The notes under the pieces: model-generated
Database searches by the model: none
Told to the model about the DNA's origin: nothing
The model's input: the letters and a program-made list of their open reading frames with translations, nothing else
Shown: piece by piece, positions 10,996 to 26,847 of the stretch
Layout: the number at the start of each line of letters is the position of its first letter
Position numbering within the stretch: position 1 is the first letter of the stretch
DNA from: Bryum argenteum
Lineage: Eukaryota; Streptophyta; Bryopsida; Bryales; Bryaceae
Assembly: GCA_037043015.1 (NCBI GenBank)
Contig: CM073322.1
Span: 2,863,601 to 2,927,600 of the forward strand
Direction of reading: 5' to 3'
DNA length: 64,000 nt
Made by a program: the position numbers and the translations under genes

Positions 10996-11125
10996 CTAGA
11001 TAGATAGATAGATAGATAGGTAGATAGATAGATAGAAACTCCGGTCCTTTCTAAGGGGCCGGCGTGAATGAAGTGTCCGTTCGTAATGCTAATATTCCGA
11101 TGGCCACCGGACAAGGGGAATTTAG
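10996..11125 (-). repeat. 3' end of a SINE copy with (TATC)n tail
   Basis: 11037-11125 matches the 3' third of the SINE at 39018-39329 with few differences (shared GGCCGGCGTGAATGAAGTGT, ATGGCCACCGGACAAGGGGA). On the minus strand it ends in a (TATC)n run at 11036-10996, longer than the tail of the other copy. Similarity stops near 11125, so the copy is 5'-truncated or broken. Confidence 0.75.
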
Positions 11126-12524
11126 AACAAAATTACAACAATACTTAGTGTTTGAATTCCTGAGAGAAAGGGGAATAAGAAAGAGATTGCTATGAGAACA
11201 TATAGAGTTGGAAAGGATGGAGTTAAACACCTTAATTGCATATAAAGCTATATAAATTGAATGAACAAATGTTGAGAGATTAGCTACCTCTAATATTTGT
11301 GAGAGAGACACATTGGTTATAATAGGAGTTGTAAGAATTGAGTAAATAAAATATATAGAAAATCTCAAGATTGATCACCTTGAGTAGATTCTTGAATTTG
11401 TTCTAATACTTAATGTAAATTCTCTTTATTTTAAACATGTTTCCTTTGAAAGTGTGTTGTTGTAGATGACGTGAGTACGATGACTGCGGTACCATAGAGG
11501 CGGATTTCTTGGAGTAGTTGTTGGAGACAACTAACAAGCTATGATATCTCTTCCTTTTGAACTATGTTCTTTTTATGATCATTAACTTAATGTTTATTTG
11601 ACTTACAATAGGCAACAAGATGATACCTGTCAATTAGACCTTAGAACATAAAACTAGTAATAGAAATCCTCTATTGGACCTGAACATCAATATAGATAAT
11701 AAATGTTAATTTGACCTAGTGAACTTGATATTTCTTTCAAGAGATTCTTAACATTTATATTTTTCAACTTGACTAATGACCTTAGTTGCTAGAAAACGTT
11801 AAACGCCATAAACCTTCCTTGTATAAACCCTCGATAATAATCCAAAGTTGAATTGATATAAAAAACCTTACTACACAAATATCTTACTAATGTGTTGTTT
11901 ATAGAAGGGCTAAATTGTGGACAGTGGTTAATTTTTAGGATAATTATGGAATGGTCTGAAGTCTTTTCTTCTCGAGTTAAAGAAACCGGGGAAAGTAGGT
12001 AGTGGAGGTTCTTTGTTGGGAGAGTATAAATTGGTTGGAGTTATATAACTACGGTTACAAGTAGAAGCGAAGTCGACAATAATTTGGAATTAAGATAATT
12101 CATGCCTTTCTAATTCAATTACAATTTATTTCGATCCAAATCAATAAGGAGTAGGAGGACCGGTCTCCGTCCTGGCGAGACCCGTAAGCGTAGAAACCGT
12201 CGATGGGCGGCTGACAGTCAGCTAAAGAGACAACCTCCGGGAGCAGCCGACCTATATACAGGCAGTGGAAGGAGGTTGTGTCCCGTACTGTACATTTACC
12301 CATTTATATGCAATGTGGTTTCACCATTCATGGCACGGATTGTTGACGGAGTTCTAACAAAATGTGCACTCTTAGAGATCCCTGTTTATGAGTTCTTGCA
12401 TGACAACGATACGATTTGCTTGTGCACGTCTGCATGCGGATAGCATTGCGATTGCAAGCAAACCGTAGCGGAAGCAACCAACTGTAGTGCTCGGAGAGCC
12501 CTGAATGGTGAAACGAGCGATGCT
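11126..12524. other. AT-rich intergenic DNA, no gene seen
   Basis: Frames are short and without recognisable domains. A purine-rich stretch near 11975-12005 could be a decayed polypurine tract. 12115-12500 is less AT-rich but carries no protein I recognise. Confidence 0.4.
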
Positions 12525-12700
12525 GATCAATGAGCCTCGGATAATGAGCAAGAAGCCAAAAAGAATGATTGGAAGCATACATGAGTAATTTAAGGACCAA
12601 CGATGTTGATCGATGAGCTTGGGATGATGAGCGAATAGCTGGAAACAATGTTTGGAAGCATGCAGGAGTGACTTAAGAACCAACAATGTTGATCGATGAG
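12525..12700. repeat. 83-bp tandem duplication
   Basis: Two diverged units at 12525-12607 and 12608-12690 each begin GATC[AG]ATGAG, contain TTGGAAGCAT[AG]CA and end ACCAAC[AG]ATGTT. A third unit starts at 12691 and is lost after about 10 bases. Confidence 0.85.
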
Positions 12701-16849
<4,149 letters not shown>

Positions 16850-17340
16850 TTTTTAAAGATGCCCATCATTATGCACGAACTTGTCACCCTTGTTAAAGGG
16901 TGGGACGCCCTACATCCAGGACAATCTTGCTTTTACAAACCCTATTGGCATTAGCACCATTTGAGAAGTAGGGGATCGACTATTTTGGTCCAATAGCACC
17001 TCCAACTAAATATGGTAGGAAACGGTATATTTTAGTTGCAACAGATTTTGTCACTAAATAGTTCGAAGCTCTAGCTACTAAAAATAACGATGCTAAAGTG
17101 TAGCTAAGTATTTATACAAGAATATAATTTTGGGATTTGGATATCGCATTGAATCAATAAGCAATAGGGGCATCCATTTTTTGAATGAAACAATTGAATT
17201 ATTAATTACTAAGTTTTTTATTAAGCATCCAAAAACTAGTACTTACCATCCTAGAGCCAATGGGCAAAGAAAAGAAATCAATGGCTTGTGATGTAATATT
17301 TCATTTGATTTAGGAGTTTTAATGAGATTATGATAATGGT
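16850..17340 (+). pseudogene. gypsy integrase relic
   Basis: 16854-16925 reads DAHHYARTCHPC, a stop, then RVGRPTSRT, the usual end of the integrase zinc finger. From about 16970 follow GIDYFGPIAPPTKYGRKRYI and LVATDFVTK, with a stop where Trp is expected, then FEALATKNNDA. Near 17225-17280 a frame-shifted segment recalls the integrase motif before the catalytic Glu. Many stops show long decay. It is a different lineage from the element at 1-4618. Confidence 0.8.
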
Positions 17341-18675
17341 TGGATATATAAAGATGCGGATTCAAAGTGTATTATGAAGAATATTAGAATTGTAATTTTG
17401 AACAATGATGCAATGAGAAAAGAAAAATTATCAAATTGAATATTTTTCTGTGTAGTATTGTGTGAGAATCTTATTTTTGAATGTATTTATGAAATTTTGA
17501 TTGTTGCCGTAGTTCAACTGATTGGGAAGCCCGAATTCGGGAAAAGAAACCGATTAGTTTGGTGTTCCTACTTGATACAGTTGATAGTCTCCCTTGGTTC
17601 GAACTTATCATACTAAGAAAATTAATCTTCTAGAGGGTAATTCTTCTCTATTAACAATCTTTAATTTAGATGTTCTTTAGGATGTATTAGATTCATAATT
17701 GATTTGCTTAAAGAAAATTTGAACCAATTTCAAAAATTTCTCAATGTATGAAGAAAGTAACAATTAATCAAGAAACTACTCATAATTTTATTTTGTTTGA
17801 GTTAAGAGTCCTTGCACACAATGCTGAAAGTAATTTTAATGTTTTTTATAAGGACAACTTGTACCAAGATACCTTTTCAGGATGAAGGAAAAATAAATAA
17901 ATAAGTATGGAGGAGATCTTAGAATGCAAGTTAATGTTTACTTATACCTTCAACATTGGTAATTCATTTACAGTGTTAGGATTTTTAGCCTATTAACACA
18001 CTACATCATGCATCAAGGCTCTATTAATGTTAGGATTTTTAGCCTATTAACACTCTACATCATGCATCAAGGCACTGTTACAAAAAGTGTTCATCAAATT
18101 TATGGTCAAAGTAGCAAGATGGCAAGTGAGCAAAGAATCTTCTTCTCCCTTGCCTTAAGAGGAAATTTCCAGTTGTCTCAACAAACCCCTTTGTTTATGT
18201 ACAAGTAAGTTGAGACGAGTAGGCTAAGTGTTTATCCATAACATACAAGCTCTACTTGGATTTACGTATCTACATGCAAGGCAAGATATCAAGCGCTTGC
18301 AAGCGCAACAAAAACTCTATTGAAACTCCATGGTTCTATGTTGGAAGAAATATTATGCCTTCCTTACATCTTATTGTCATTTATTGCAATAATCAAAGCT
18401 CCATTGAGCTTTAAATAATCAATGATTATATATATTGATATTATTCAGGACGATACGGATGTAAAGGTGGCAGGGGAGAATAAAGAGTGCACAATAAAAG
18501 AAAATCAGAGCTACAATTGTTGAAGGAAGACACACATTCAAGAAGCTTGATATCAGAATATATAGAGACAAATGTATAGATTACCTAGGGATAATGGTCG
18601 TTGAGATTTAACACCTAAGTATCCCTAGTGTTGAAAAACGACATCTTGGATGAAGGATAGAAAATTTGAAGAGCC
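17341..18675. other. AT-rich intergenic DNA
   Basis: No gene. 17964-18075 holds a short direct repeat of about 55 bp: TGTTAGGATTTTTAGCCTAT recurs with CACTACATCATGCATCAAGGC after it. Confidence 0.45.
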
Positions 18676-18679
18676 TTAA

Positions 18680-19213
18680 CCCTTAGACGCCCAAGGGGGG
18701 TTTAGAGCCTAGAAACATAATTTCTTGCAAAGCATCATAGATGAAAATGAAAGAAAGCTATCCAAATCTCAACAATACAAATTTGTTTTCCTTAGAAATC
18801 ATTCAATTTTTCACTTCTATCATTGTAGAAACATCTTTGAAAATCTAATACCAAAAGTATCTACATCAAAGAACTTCCAACAAAAAAAAAATTAGTTTTC
18901 GTCTTATGATCATGAGCATGTAAAAATAAATCATGAAAAAACATTTTTGATTTCCCATAATTGCCTCACAATGGTAAAACATGCCCCATGTTTGAAAACT
19001 GAAAAAGAAGAGTTGTTTTCAATAAAAATACATGTCATTTATACAAACTTCATTTTGTGGGTTTGCAATTTTTACCACACAAACTAGACCTGATTTGAGA
19101 CTCAACCCAAGTAATGTTGTTTAAAACAAAGCCTGGATGTAGAAGTTATGGCTCTTCAAAGTTTCCGCCTTGCATCCATAATGTCATTTTTCGACATCTT
19201 GGACGATTAAGGG
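18680..19213 (+). mobile_element. TTAA-flanked MITE, family B copy 1 (534 bp)
   Basis: The element begins CCCTTAGACGCCC and ends GACGATTAAGGG. TTAA lies on both sides (18676-18679 and 19214-19217). There is no coding frame of note. A diverged second copy without its left end lies at about 38298-38752. The TTAA target duplication and CCC/GGG ends are the features of piggyBac-superfamily transposition; a non-autonomous element is inferred. Confidence 0.7.
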
Positions 19214-19217
19214 TTAA

Positions 19218-20132
19218 CTTCTTCATCCAAACTCCTTCTTTGACAAAAATACTTAGGTTGGGTCACATATCAAGTCTAGTTGGTGTAGTAAAAATTTCAG
19301 ACTCATATAGTATATCATAAATAAATGGCATGCATTTTAGTGAAGGCACCTTTTGTTTTTGGGTTTTCATTATTGATAGATTAAAATATGCTACTGCATT
19401 TAGTCAGAGATACTTTATATTTTGTTTTTCTAGACTAATTATCATTTCATTGTATGCACATAGAAAGTTAGAAGTTGTTAATACATTGTTTCATTGGAAT
19501 GATAATAATATTCTTTTCACTTGAACAAAGTGATCTTAAAAAGTGGTATCTCCTTTTCCATTGCTTATTATAAGTTGGACCCAAGATGCAGTATCTTCCA
19601 ACAAGGTAATGCATCAATCTATCCTACCAAAGTGTTGAGGCAATGGATTTGGGTTCAACTAGGAGGTATATTCAGATATTCATGTTAGTTTCATATCATA
19701 CATACAAAATCATCTAATACATCCTTCATGATGTAATCTAAAGAAATAAATACGCATTTCACAATAACAAATACAACGGAAAGAGCTTCAAAATGTTCAA
19801 GATGTTGTGAATATATCCAACTTTGATTAAATGTGGCATGATAACCTAATCAAAAAATAAATTTCAAATCATAGTATGTGAGTACATCTTCCACATGAAC
19901 TCTAGACCTTCCTACTTTGTGTGTATTCAACGTCTGTATACAACAAAAAAATTGTTCTCAATTCTAAGATAAAAATAAATGAAACTGCATCTGGCAAATG
20001 TGAACAGGGTATATAATTTAACCCGCTCCGTCGCCGCAACTCTTCCCGCTCCTCTGTACACTCCGATGTTTTCATGTGCAGCTCCCTCGATCGCTGGTGG
20101 TCGCAGACTGAAACGCTGATTCACTAATTCGA
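19218..20132. other. intergenic DNA and 3' flank of the START-like gene
   Basis: AT-rich with no recognised element. The part next to 20132 is presumably 3' UTR and terminator of the minus-strand gene. Confidence 0.4.
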
Positions 20133-20799
20133 CTAAGATGTCGAAAGAACGGGCTTGCAAGAAGCTTTCAACGGATTTTGTTGCGATTCCGAAGACGTGA
20201 CGGACGAAGCGGACGCTGCGGATTGAAGAATGTTCAAATTGTACAAGTAGAAACTCCTCATGAATGTGGTGAATTGCTCGTAGGTTTGAGTCGCTACTGG
20301 TAGCACTGTGTACGTCCAATCGACACGAGTCTTTCCTTCACCAACATCGTGAAACTGCACACAATCAAACAATTAAGGCAACCCGATCAATCGAGCAATA
20401 CGATCAATTGAGCGATTCGATCAATTGGTACTGAGCAGTGAGATTTGAGGGTGGAGAGAGGAAATGGGGGCGGACCTGGATCTGCGAGACGTAGCCTTGG
20501 ACGCCATCGCGGAAGCGGAATTTATTGTCTTCCATCTGATACTTGCACATGTGATTTTCCGGGTCGTGGACGAGCAGCCTCTCGTACACCCACGAGTCCG
20601 GGAGAGTGCCCTTGCAATATCGCAAACTCCCCGGCTCGTTATTGCAACCCTCCACCAAATCGCACACGGTAATAGCAGGGTTCCATTTGCACAACCCTCC
20701 GAAGTCCGCGAACAACGCCCACGCTCTCTCGCGCTCACAATCCAGGGTCTCGTGTACTCCCCCTGACCACTTCTCGCACTCCACCTCCAACCCCATCAC
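20133..20799 (-). CDS. polyketide cyclase/START-like lipid-binding protein (lachrymatory-factor-synthase-like)
   Basis: Two exons, 20799-20476 (108 codons, ending ...YVSQIQ) and 20354-20133, joined at a GT-AG intron of 121 bp in phase 0, give 181 residues. Residues 8-170 have the layout of the Bet v 1/START-like polyketide-cyclase family (PF10604 type): W11 near the start, LCKWNPAI at 36-43, GSLRYCKG at 57-64, ERLLVHDPE at 73-81, and the late strand RVDWTYTVLPV. There is no signal peptide or membrane segment, so it should be cytosolic. Members bind small hydrophobic ligands in a cavity and the onion enzyme makes lachrymatory factor, but the specific activity of this protein cannot be read from sequence. 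The start is the first ATG of an ATG-ATG pair; starting at the second would remove only one residue. A strongly acidic or basic tail is absent. Family assignment is fairly sure, function is not. Confidence 0.88.
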
Positions 20800-20944
20800 A
20801 AGCTCCTGAATCCCTCAACCCCTTCAATTATTTCAAAAATTGTACACACACACTTCGAACCCTAACCCAGAATTTTTCACGTCCTCTGCACACGCAGAGC
20901 CTGCATTCAGAGCTCAAGTTTGCGATTCGAGACAAATTGAAGCC

Positions 20945-20953
20945 AAATTTATA
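20945..20953 (-). promoter_or_regulatory. candidate TATA box of the START-like gene
   Basis: The minus strand reads TATAAATTT about 150 bp upstream of the ATG at 20799. Position and sequence fit a plant core promoter; the transcription start is not known. Confidence 0.4.
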
Positions 20954-21514
20954 GGATGCGAGCTTTGGGAATTGGGAGTGAGAGATTCAGGGGAGGGGCG
21001 GATGGAATGGTGGGTGCGGGTCGTGCGGTGACTGCCGCGTGAACCTCGGCGACGAGAGTGAGTAGTTGCCTTGACCACTAAATCCACTGTATCACTGAAA
21101 ATTCTATCACCGGGAATGAAGGGTGCAATTCAGTTAGTGATTCAGAGAGAATGATCGGCAATCACGAGTGGCTTGTGAACAGGAACGGCATCATTTCACC
21201 GATTCGGTGTCGGCAAGTGGCGGGGGGGCGAGCATGGCCTACAGTAGCCCAGAATAGCATGGGGGCTTACGAGCGAAAGCCAGCGGGACCTCCACGTGGC
21301 TCGCGCGGTTTTCCAGAACGCGCTATTGGACAGAGTTCGTTGATGTCCGAACTATTATAGATGATTTCTTTTTTCTCATCCATCCGATGACTGTGGCTTT
21401 AATTGGCGGTACTCTTGATGGATGGATGAATCATGTAGGGTGGGGCTATGGATGGATCAATTCTCGTCGGAAAGTGACGGCGGCGGTAGTTCGGTTGGAT
21501 GAACTCTTGGTTCG
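20954..21514. other. intergenic DNA upstream of the START-like gene
   Basis: Moderate GC, no recognised gene or element. 21410-21480 repeats GATGGATGAATCATG/GATGGATCAATTC-like words. Confidence 0.35.
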
Positions 21515-21745
21515 ATGGAGGTGGGTATTTTCGGCGGTACTCCAGATCTTCACTTGCCGAAATTTGCTAAAATTTAAATCTACCGCAATCCACATCGGAT
21601 TATTGGAAGGGGTGTGAGCGTGTGCTCACCGAACATTTGGAATTATGTCTCGATACACGATCATCAGCTTTCCAGCACCTCCGGTTGCTCATTACCTCAC
21701 AAAAAGAATCCAGCTGCAGTGTTTTGTTGCATTTCACACGGGCGT
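21515..21745 (+). repeat. local dispersed repeat (GGCGGTACT family), copy 1
   Basis: It begins near GGTGGGTATTTTCGGCGGTA. It shares with the other copies a TTTAAAT-TACCGCAA block, GCTCACCGAACA, ATGTCTCGATACACGATC and, with copy 2 only, CACAAAAAGAATCCAGCTGC followed by AGTGTTT. There is no coding frame. GCGGTA at the start and TACCGC about 60 bp later form a short inverted pair. Confidence 0.75.
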
Positions 21746-22106
21746 ACGCATTTATTTCAAAAAGTGCTTGTTTGTTCTGTCCTTGAATGTTGCTTCCGAG
21801 TGCCGGACGATGTTGCTTCTTAGTGCTTGACGATGTTGCTTCTTAGTGGTGGACGATGTTGCTTCCTGGTGGTGAACTACGTCATGTTTAGTCATTTGGA
21901 TGAGTGAGTGAAATTCTGAGGAGGAGTGTCTTCTTCATGCAATGTACATTTCCAATGGGCTTTAATTTGGTTTGATTTCAATTGAAATCTTAGTTTGTGT
22001 GAAATATATCTTAGCTCAACTGCAGATCTACATACACAATTGAGCACATGGTTTTTGTTGTTATTTTGTAAAGCATGTGTCATTTTCCATAATTGCATGT
22101 CATTCT

Positions 22107-22375
22107 TTAACCCCTCCTCAATGTCCTAACTCATTTTAGCCCAAACAAACACATCTTCAGAAAGTATTCTACTTATTATAAATCATGTGGGTCAAATTTT
22201 GAGTCGTGAGGCTTCATAGATTGTAACATACTTAAAAAAAGTCATTCAACTTCATCATTTTTCACTTTGAAATGAAAATTCTACCAATAGACTTATTGAT
22301 TCCTCCATGGTTCTCTTGCTATAACAAGACTGAGGTATATAGGCATTGCTTGATGAGTTTTCAAGAATTCTTAGG
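22107..22375. repeat. possible degenerate TTAA MITE
   Basis: TTAACCCCTCC at 22107 and TTAGGGGTGTAA ending near 22380 resemble the ends of the TTAA-flanked elements elsewhere in the window, but the right TTAA is lost and no second copy was found. Confidence 0.3.
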
Positions 22376-22584
22376 GGTGTAAATGTGATACATGAAGACT
22401 ATTACACTGTCATTTATTTGTCGAAATCAATACACTCTGAACCGAAACAAGGTCTTGCCCAAAGAACAACTAATTATTTTTTGGTTGATGACCCACTAGT
22501 TTCCCCACCAAGCTAAATCACTGTCATTGGATGTTTTTCAACGCATGTGGATGAATTTCATCTACTTGGTGTCATTCATCGACC

Positions 22585-22805
22585 ATCGGTGCGTTTTCGG
22601 AGGCGGTACTCGAGATGCTTTCCCTCTCCACCGGAACTGCCAGAATCAAATACCGCAACTCACATTCGAATGGGCGTGTGCTCACCGAACACTAGCAATT
22701 ATGTCTCGCTACATGATCGAATGCTTCCCAGCTCCGATGGACGCTTATCAACTCACAAAAAGAATCCAGCTGCAGTGTTTGCTGCATTTCACACTGCGGT
22801 ACACA
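22585..22805 (+). repeat. local dispersed repeat (GGCGGTACT family), copy 2
   Basis: The best-preserved copy: GGCGGTACTCGAGATGCTTT, CCACCGGAACTGCC, TACCGCAACTCACATTCGAA, GTGCTCACCGAACACTAGCA, then AATCCAGCTGCAGTGTTT. Same orientation as the other three copies. Confidence 0.8.
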
Positions 22806-23419
22806 ATCATATGAGTTCCATTCGAATAAACAGCTCATGCTCATGAGTGGGTGTTTGTTTTCTCATTCCTTGATGTTGATCCCTACCAATGGCAAGTGTC
22901 ATTTGACCCCTAAAGGAGAAGCTCCACAGTGATGGACATATCTGAAATTCGTGATCAGCTGTTTCGATTTTGAGAAATCCAATTGTAGGATCATGTTTTG
23001 AACTATCTAATTGGACTTCGCATCAATTTACAAGAGATTCATTGTGCGGATCTTTGAGTTTTATCCTAGTTTTGCAAGAACAACATATTCTTCAGAACAA
23101 ATCGATCACAATGTGGTCGATTTCAACTTTAGGGGGTTTAAAGTCATCTTGTATGAGCTATTGAAGATTTGAGGAGCAGTATCTTATTTGTTCAATGTCC
23201 ACTTTTCTATGATTTTTTTTTTAGTTTTAGTGATAAAATATTCAGCTCAATTCAAGATGTGATCAAGCATGGACTCACATTTGTAGAGGAAATTCTTGTT
23301 TTCATTTTGCAAAACATGGCTCATCTACCATAATGCCAAGGACGTTCTCTGAATTTTTTTTATTTTTTTCATGAAGTTTAAATTTTTTTGACGTGTATTT
23401 TAAAGATGTAGTTCAACAA

Positions 23420-23470
<51 letters not shown>
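23420..23470. repeat. (ATT)n microsatellite
   Basis: About 17 uninterrupted trinucleotide units. Confidence 0.97.
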
Positions 23471-23751
23471 TTAAAAAAATTGGTGTCAGATCCAAGGTTT
23501 ATGAACAAAAAACTCATGGTATCTTTGGGGCTCAATGCCCCCATGACATAGCATTCGTAGTGTATGATTACTGACCCACCTCTTGTGAAAGTTACACTAA
23601 ACATCATCTTATCATTAGTACCTAACCCACAGAAGCTTCTTTACACCCAATACAAATTTTTGGGACTGCGAACACCTTAGATGAAGGGTCTAACTTTAGT
23701 ATTTTGGCTACAACTTGGTGTCCTGTGACAACACATACAAGGTGATCAAAA

Positions 23752-23925
23752 GGAATCCATCGGTGGGTATTTGAGGGGCGGTACTGGCCAGATGCTTCCT
23801 CGCTCCACCGGAACTGCCAAATTTAAATACCGCTACTCTCCTTGGAAGGGGGTGCGCTCACCGAACACTAGCAAGCATGTCCCGATACACGATCCCGATG
23901 AATCCAACATTCCAGCTCCAAATCG
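23752..23925 (+). repeat. local dispersed repeat (GGCGGTACT family), copy 3
   Basis: It shares CATCGGTGGGTATTTG with copy 1 and GCTCCACCGGAACTGCCAAA with copy 2, then TTTAAATACCGC and CTCACCGAACACTAGCAA. The right part seen in copies 1 and 2 is missing. Confidence 0.75.
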
Positions 23926-24427
23926 ATGTTTTTGCTGATTGATGAATATCATTTGCAACGTGGATGACTAATTGTGTAATTTCTCGTTACAAATTTTTTT
24001 TCTTGTTGGTCAATGATTATGGAAAATAACGGTTGTATGGAATGAACGGAGAATAAAAAAAACACTTCGGCCCTATTACGAGGTTTGAGCAATGATCGGG
24101 AAAAACCGACGGCTAGTTCATTATCAATCAATGGAAATAACCCCATTAGCCAGTTGATTCTTGAAAACACCAACTGATAAAAGTTACAAGAAACTTCCTA
24201 TCCTCAGTATAAATAGAGACACTTGCCGGGATAGTTTCACCTGAAACCGGTTGGACAAGGGAACTAGAGGATATTAGCCGGTAAGGATGAAATTATTTCC
24301 CGAACCCCGGGTTGGAGTGAATGAAGTGTTTGTTTTTGCATACTAGATGTACTCAATTTTAAATAATTGGATGATATATCGAAAGGGGAGGATGAATCTA
24401 AGTTAGATGACCTCCATGACAAGCTGG

Positions 24428-24535
24428 ATACAGGAGTACTCGAGATGCTTTCCCAATCCACCGGAGGTGCCAGATTTTCATACCGCAACTCACATTCGAA
24501 AGGAGTGCCCTCACCGAACACCGGCAATCATGGTC
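24428..24535 (+). repeat. local dispersed repeat (GGCGGTACT family), copy 4, partial
   Basis: GTACTCGAGATGCTTTCCC, CCACCGGAGGTGCCAGATTT, TACCGCAACTCACATTCGAA and CTCACCGAACACCGGCAATC are retained in the order of copy 2, with no sequence matching the 3' part. Just upstream, 24290-24345 shows weak similarity to the SINE 3' region (GTGAATGAAGTGTTTG). Confidence 0.7.
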
Positions 24536-24606
24536 TTCTAGAAAAGGTAAGTTTGCTCCATTTCATACTGGATGGACAAATTTAGGTTTCAGTGCATTTG
24601 CACTCA

Positions 24607-24735
24607 CACTAGTGTGTGTGTGGTATGAGCGGAGGGAACGAGTATACTCCAAGTGGCACAAAAATCCAAGCTGGAATTTTTTTGCTACTTGGGGTATACT
24701 TGTTCGGGTATACTCGAACCACGTATGCGCTAGTG
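24607..24735. repeat. foldback element with about 60-bp arms and a 3-nt loop
   Basis: The left arm from CACTAGTG (24607) to ...CAAAAATCCA pairs with the right arm from TGGAATTTTTTTGC to ...CGCTAGTG (24735), leaving only AGC as loop. The inner 33 positions (GAAC[GA]AGTATAC to TCCA) pair almost perfectly and the outer parts are weaker. It could be a MITE or an inverted duplication whose transcript would be hairpin RNA. Transcription is not shown. Confidence 0.8.
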
Positions 24736-25145
24736 ACATCACAAGTTGTTGCATCATTAATTGTGACACTCATGAGTGGATGCAACTTGCAACAAGAACT
24801 CATTGTGTGTGTGTGAATGTGTGATTGTGAGTGATGGTGCACATTCTAGAAAAAGTCTATAATCTTGATAAAAAAATTCATGAATTATGTGAACAAACTT
24901 TTGATGGTTGATGAGTGCATGATAATATAAGTGCTAGCTCAAACTCATATAGGCATTCATTTACTACCACATCAAACCCAAAGAAATGTCATTCAATGTA
25001 CAAAAAAATTGTCATCATTCATCATTCTATGTAACAAAAAATGAATCTATATACCACTTAAATATCCTCAAAACTTGATCATTTTGCTTAAATGAGGATA
25101 CATTATTAAAAAAGTGGCTTGAGTATACCAGACAATATACGACAA

Positions 25146-25205
25146 GTACACCAGCAGTGGTGATCTACACCCACTTTGAGTGTGAATCGCCATTGTGGGG
25201 TGTAC
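25146..25205. repeat. small degenerate foldback
   Basis: GTACACC at 25146 pairs with GGTGTAC ending at 25205, and the inner 20 bases pair with several mismatches. It resembles the foldback at 24607-24735 in size class and in its GGTATAC/GGTGTAC words. Confidence 0.55.
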
Positions 25206-25544
25206 TCGTGCAATATATCAAACCACATTCCTACTAGTGATATGGATCATATTTTCATACCATTTGAGAAACATAAATTAAGGATCTTGAAAGCTTATTG
25301 TTACTCAAAGTACTACATCTAATTTTAACAATTAGGTGTGCACCAATTGAGAGATCACAATGTTTAAAGTTGGTGTTGAATATATTTTTGCCACTATTCG
25401 GGAGACATAGTGTACTTTGTAGAAATGAGGACTTTGTGATTGTTACCCAAACATTATGCTTCATTTTCCCCAAGAATGTGAGCATGCGTGCATTACAATA
25501 GAGACTTACTAATTACTGTTCAAGTCGCCACACACATTGTTCTT

Positions 25545-25985
25545 TTGGCAACTTATAGTACAGTGGTCTAAAATAGATCAAATCCCACAATGGAGCTATA
25601 GTGATCTACACTCATAGGTACACAAGAGCTTTTCCATGCAACAATACCATATACTCATTGCGAACATTATAGGACATCATTTCAGGAACATTGTACCATA
25701 TACTCATTTCAAACATTATAGGACATCATTTCAGGAACATTGTACCATATACTCATTTCAAACATTATAGGACATCATTTCAGGAACACCTATATTTCGA
25801 GCTTCAAAAATTCAGAGCTCACTACAAATAAGTCCGAAACTCATAATTCCACTTGCTCTATCTTTCTACCAATTCTCTCCATGCACAAAAATTGCTTGCA
25901 CGCGTAACATCCCTATAAGTTTCCCGTGCTAGAAATTGCACCATTATTGGCCACCTACTATTCTTGTGAGTTACATAACCTCATC
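25545..25985 (-). mobile_element. MITE family C copy 1
   Basis: The reverse complement matches copies at 42385-42692 and 43085-43395: AGTACAGTGGTCTAAAAT at one end, ATGGAGCT-AGTGATCT, TAGGTAC, then AGCACGGGAAA and CCAATAATGG at the other. The ends are similar inverted words (TAGTACAGTGGTCTA / TAGTAGGTGGCCAA). No coding capacity. This copy alone carries the internal 49-bp tandem expansion. Confidence 0.6.
25647..25790. repeat. 49-bp tandem repeat, three units
   Basis: Units start at 25647, 25696 and 25745, each CCATATACTCATT followed by AACATTATAGGACATCATTT and CAGGAACA. Units 2 and 3 are identical over almost their full length, so the expansion is recent. Confidence 0.95.
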
Positions 25986-26404
25986 ACCTACATTATTATA
26001 ACTCAATATATGGGTAGATGATTGTCCAATCACAGCGTAGATGACTGTGAAGGTTTTAAAAAGAAATTGACCAGAGTAGGTGCAATGCACTTCAAAGTAG
26101 CTGGCAAAAAAATTAAAATATTGAAAAACAAAACAAAAAAACTTCAAACCCCAAGTCTTGTGGTGAATTCAGTATGGAAGGCATTAGAACAGTAAATTAC
26201 TGTAGGCCACACCCACCCGTAACCCTGCTTTCACACCACCCCCCCCCCCTGAAGTAGAAACATTGTCCGAGGAGTAGGTCAAGCCAAGTGGGTCTATATT
26301 GCAAGTGGGGTTTAGTTTATTCATACCACTTTTCTACTATATTGGTACGCGGGGAAAACTACAACTCTTTAAATAGGTGGATTTATGAAGAGTTTTGGAT
26401 GATT

Positions 26405-26712
26405 GAAAACTCTCATTGTACTCAACTTTTCACTTATATTTTGATGTCAAACTGGTCACCTTCTTGTGATGCATTCAAAAGTGAAATTTTACAATACAAA
26501 TGACAACTTGTATGAAAAATTTTGTGCTTTGGAAGGATCGTGGTAGGTAGTTGGGGTGGTACATAATCTTGTAGGTGGTTGCAAGCTCATCATTGATTGG
26601 TTCATTCAAGATGCCCAAGATCAAAAAGTGCACTAGTCATGATGCCCAAGTCCAAAAGATGCTTTGATCCAATTTTGGGCTGCCCGTTTCAGACTCCATG
26701 GGCGTTTAAGGG
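26405..26712 (+). mobile_element. TTAA MITE family A, copy lacking its left end
   Basis: It shares CTTATATTTTGATGTCAAA, GCAAGCTCATCATTGATTGG and GATGCCCAAGTCCAAAAGATG with the copy at 26848-27240 and ends GGCGTTTAAGGG followed by TCAA, one change from TTAA. The left terminus is not recognisable. Confidence 0.65.
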
Positions 26713-26847
26713 TCAAGTATGATAACTCATATTTGTATACGGTGTACTATCAGATGCTCTCGATAGACTTATGGAAAGAAAGTGGAATATACACTGATAT
26801 CAGAATTATTTTTGAGCCCGTGAAGGACCTGTCGATAACAAACTTAA

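Noticed and set aside
24609..24842. Overlapping frames on both strands over the foldback
   Set aside because: They arise from the inverted repeat itself; no family similarity or codon bias.
25647..25790. 49-bp repeats resembling a CRISPR array
   Set aside because: Units are head-to-tail with no unique spacers, in a plant genome and inside a MITE.
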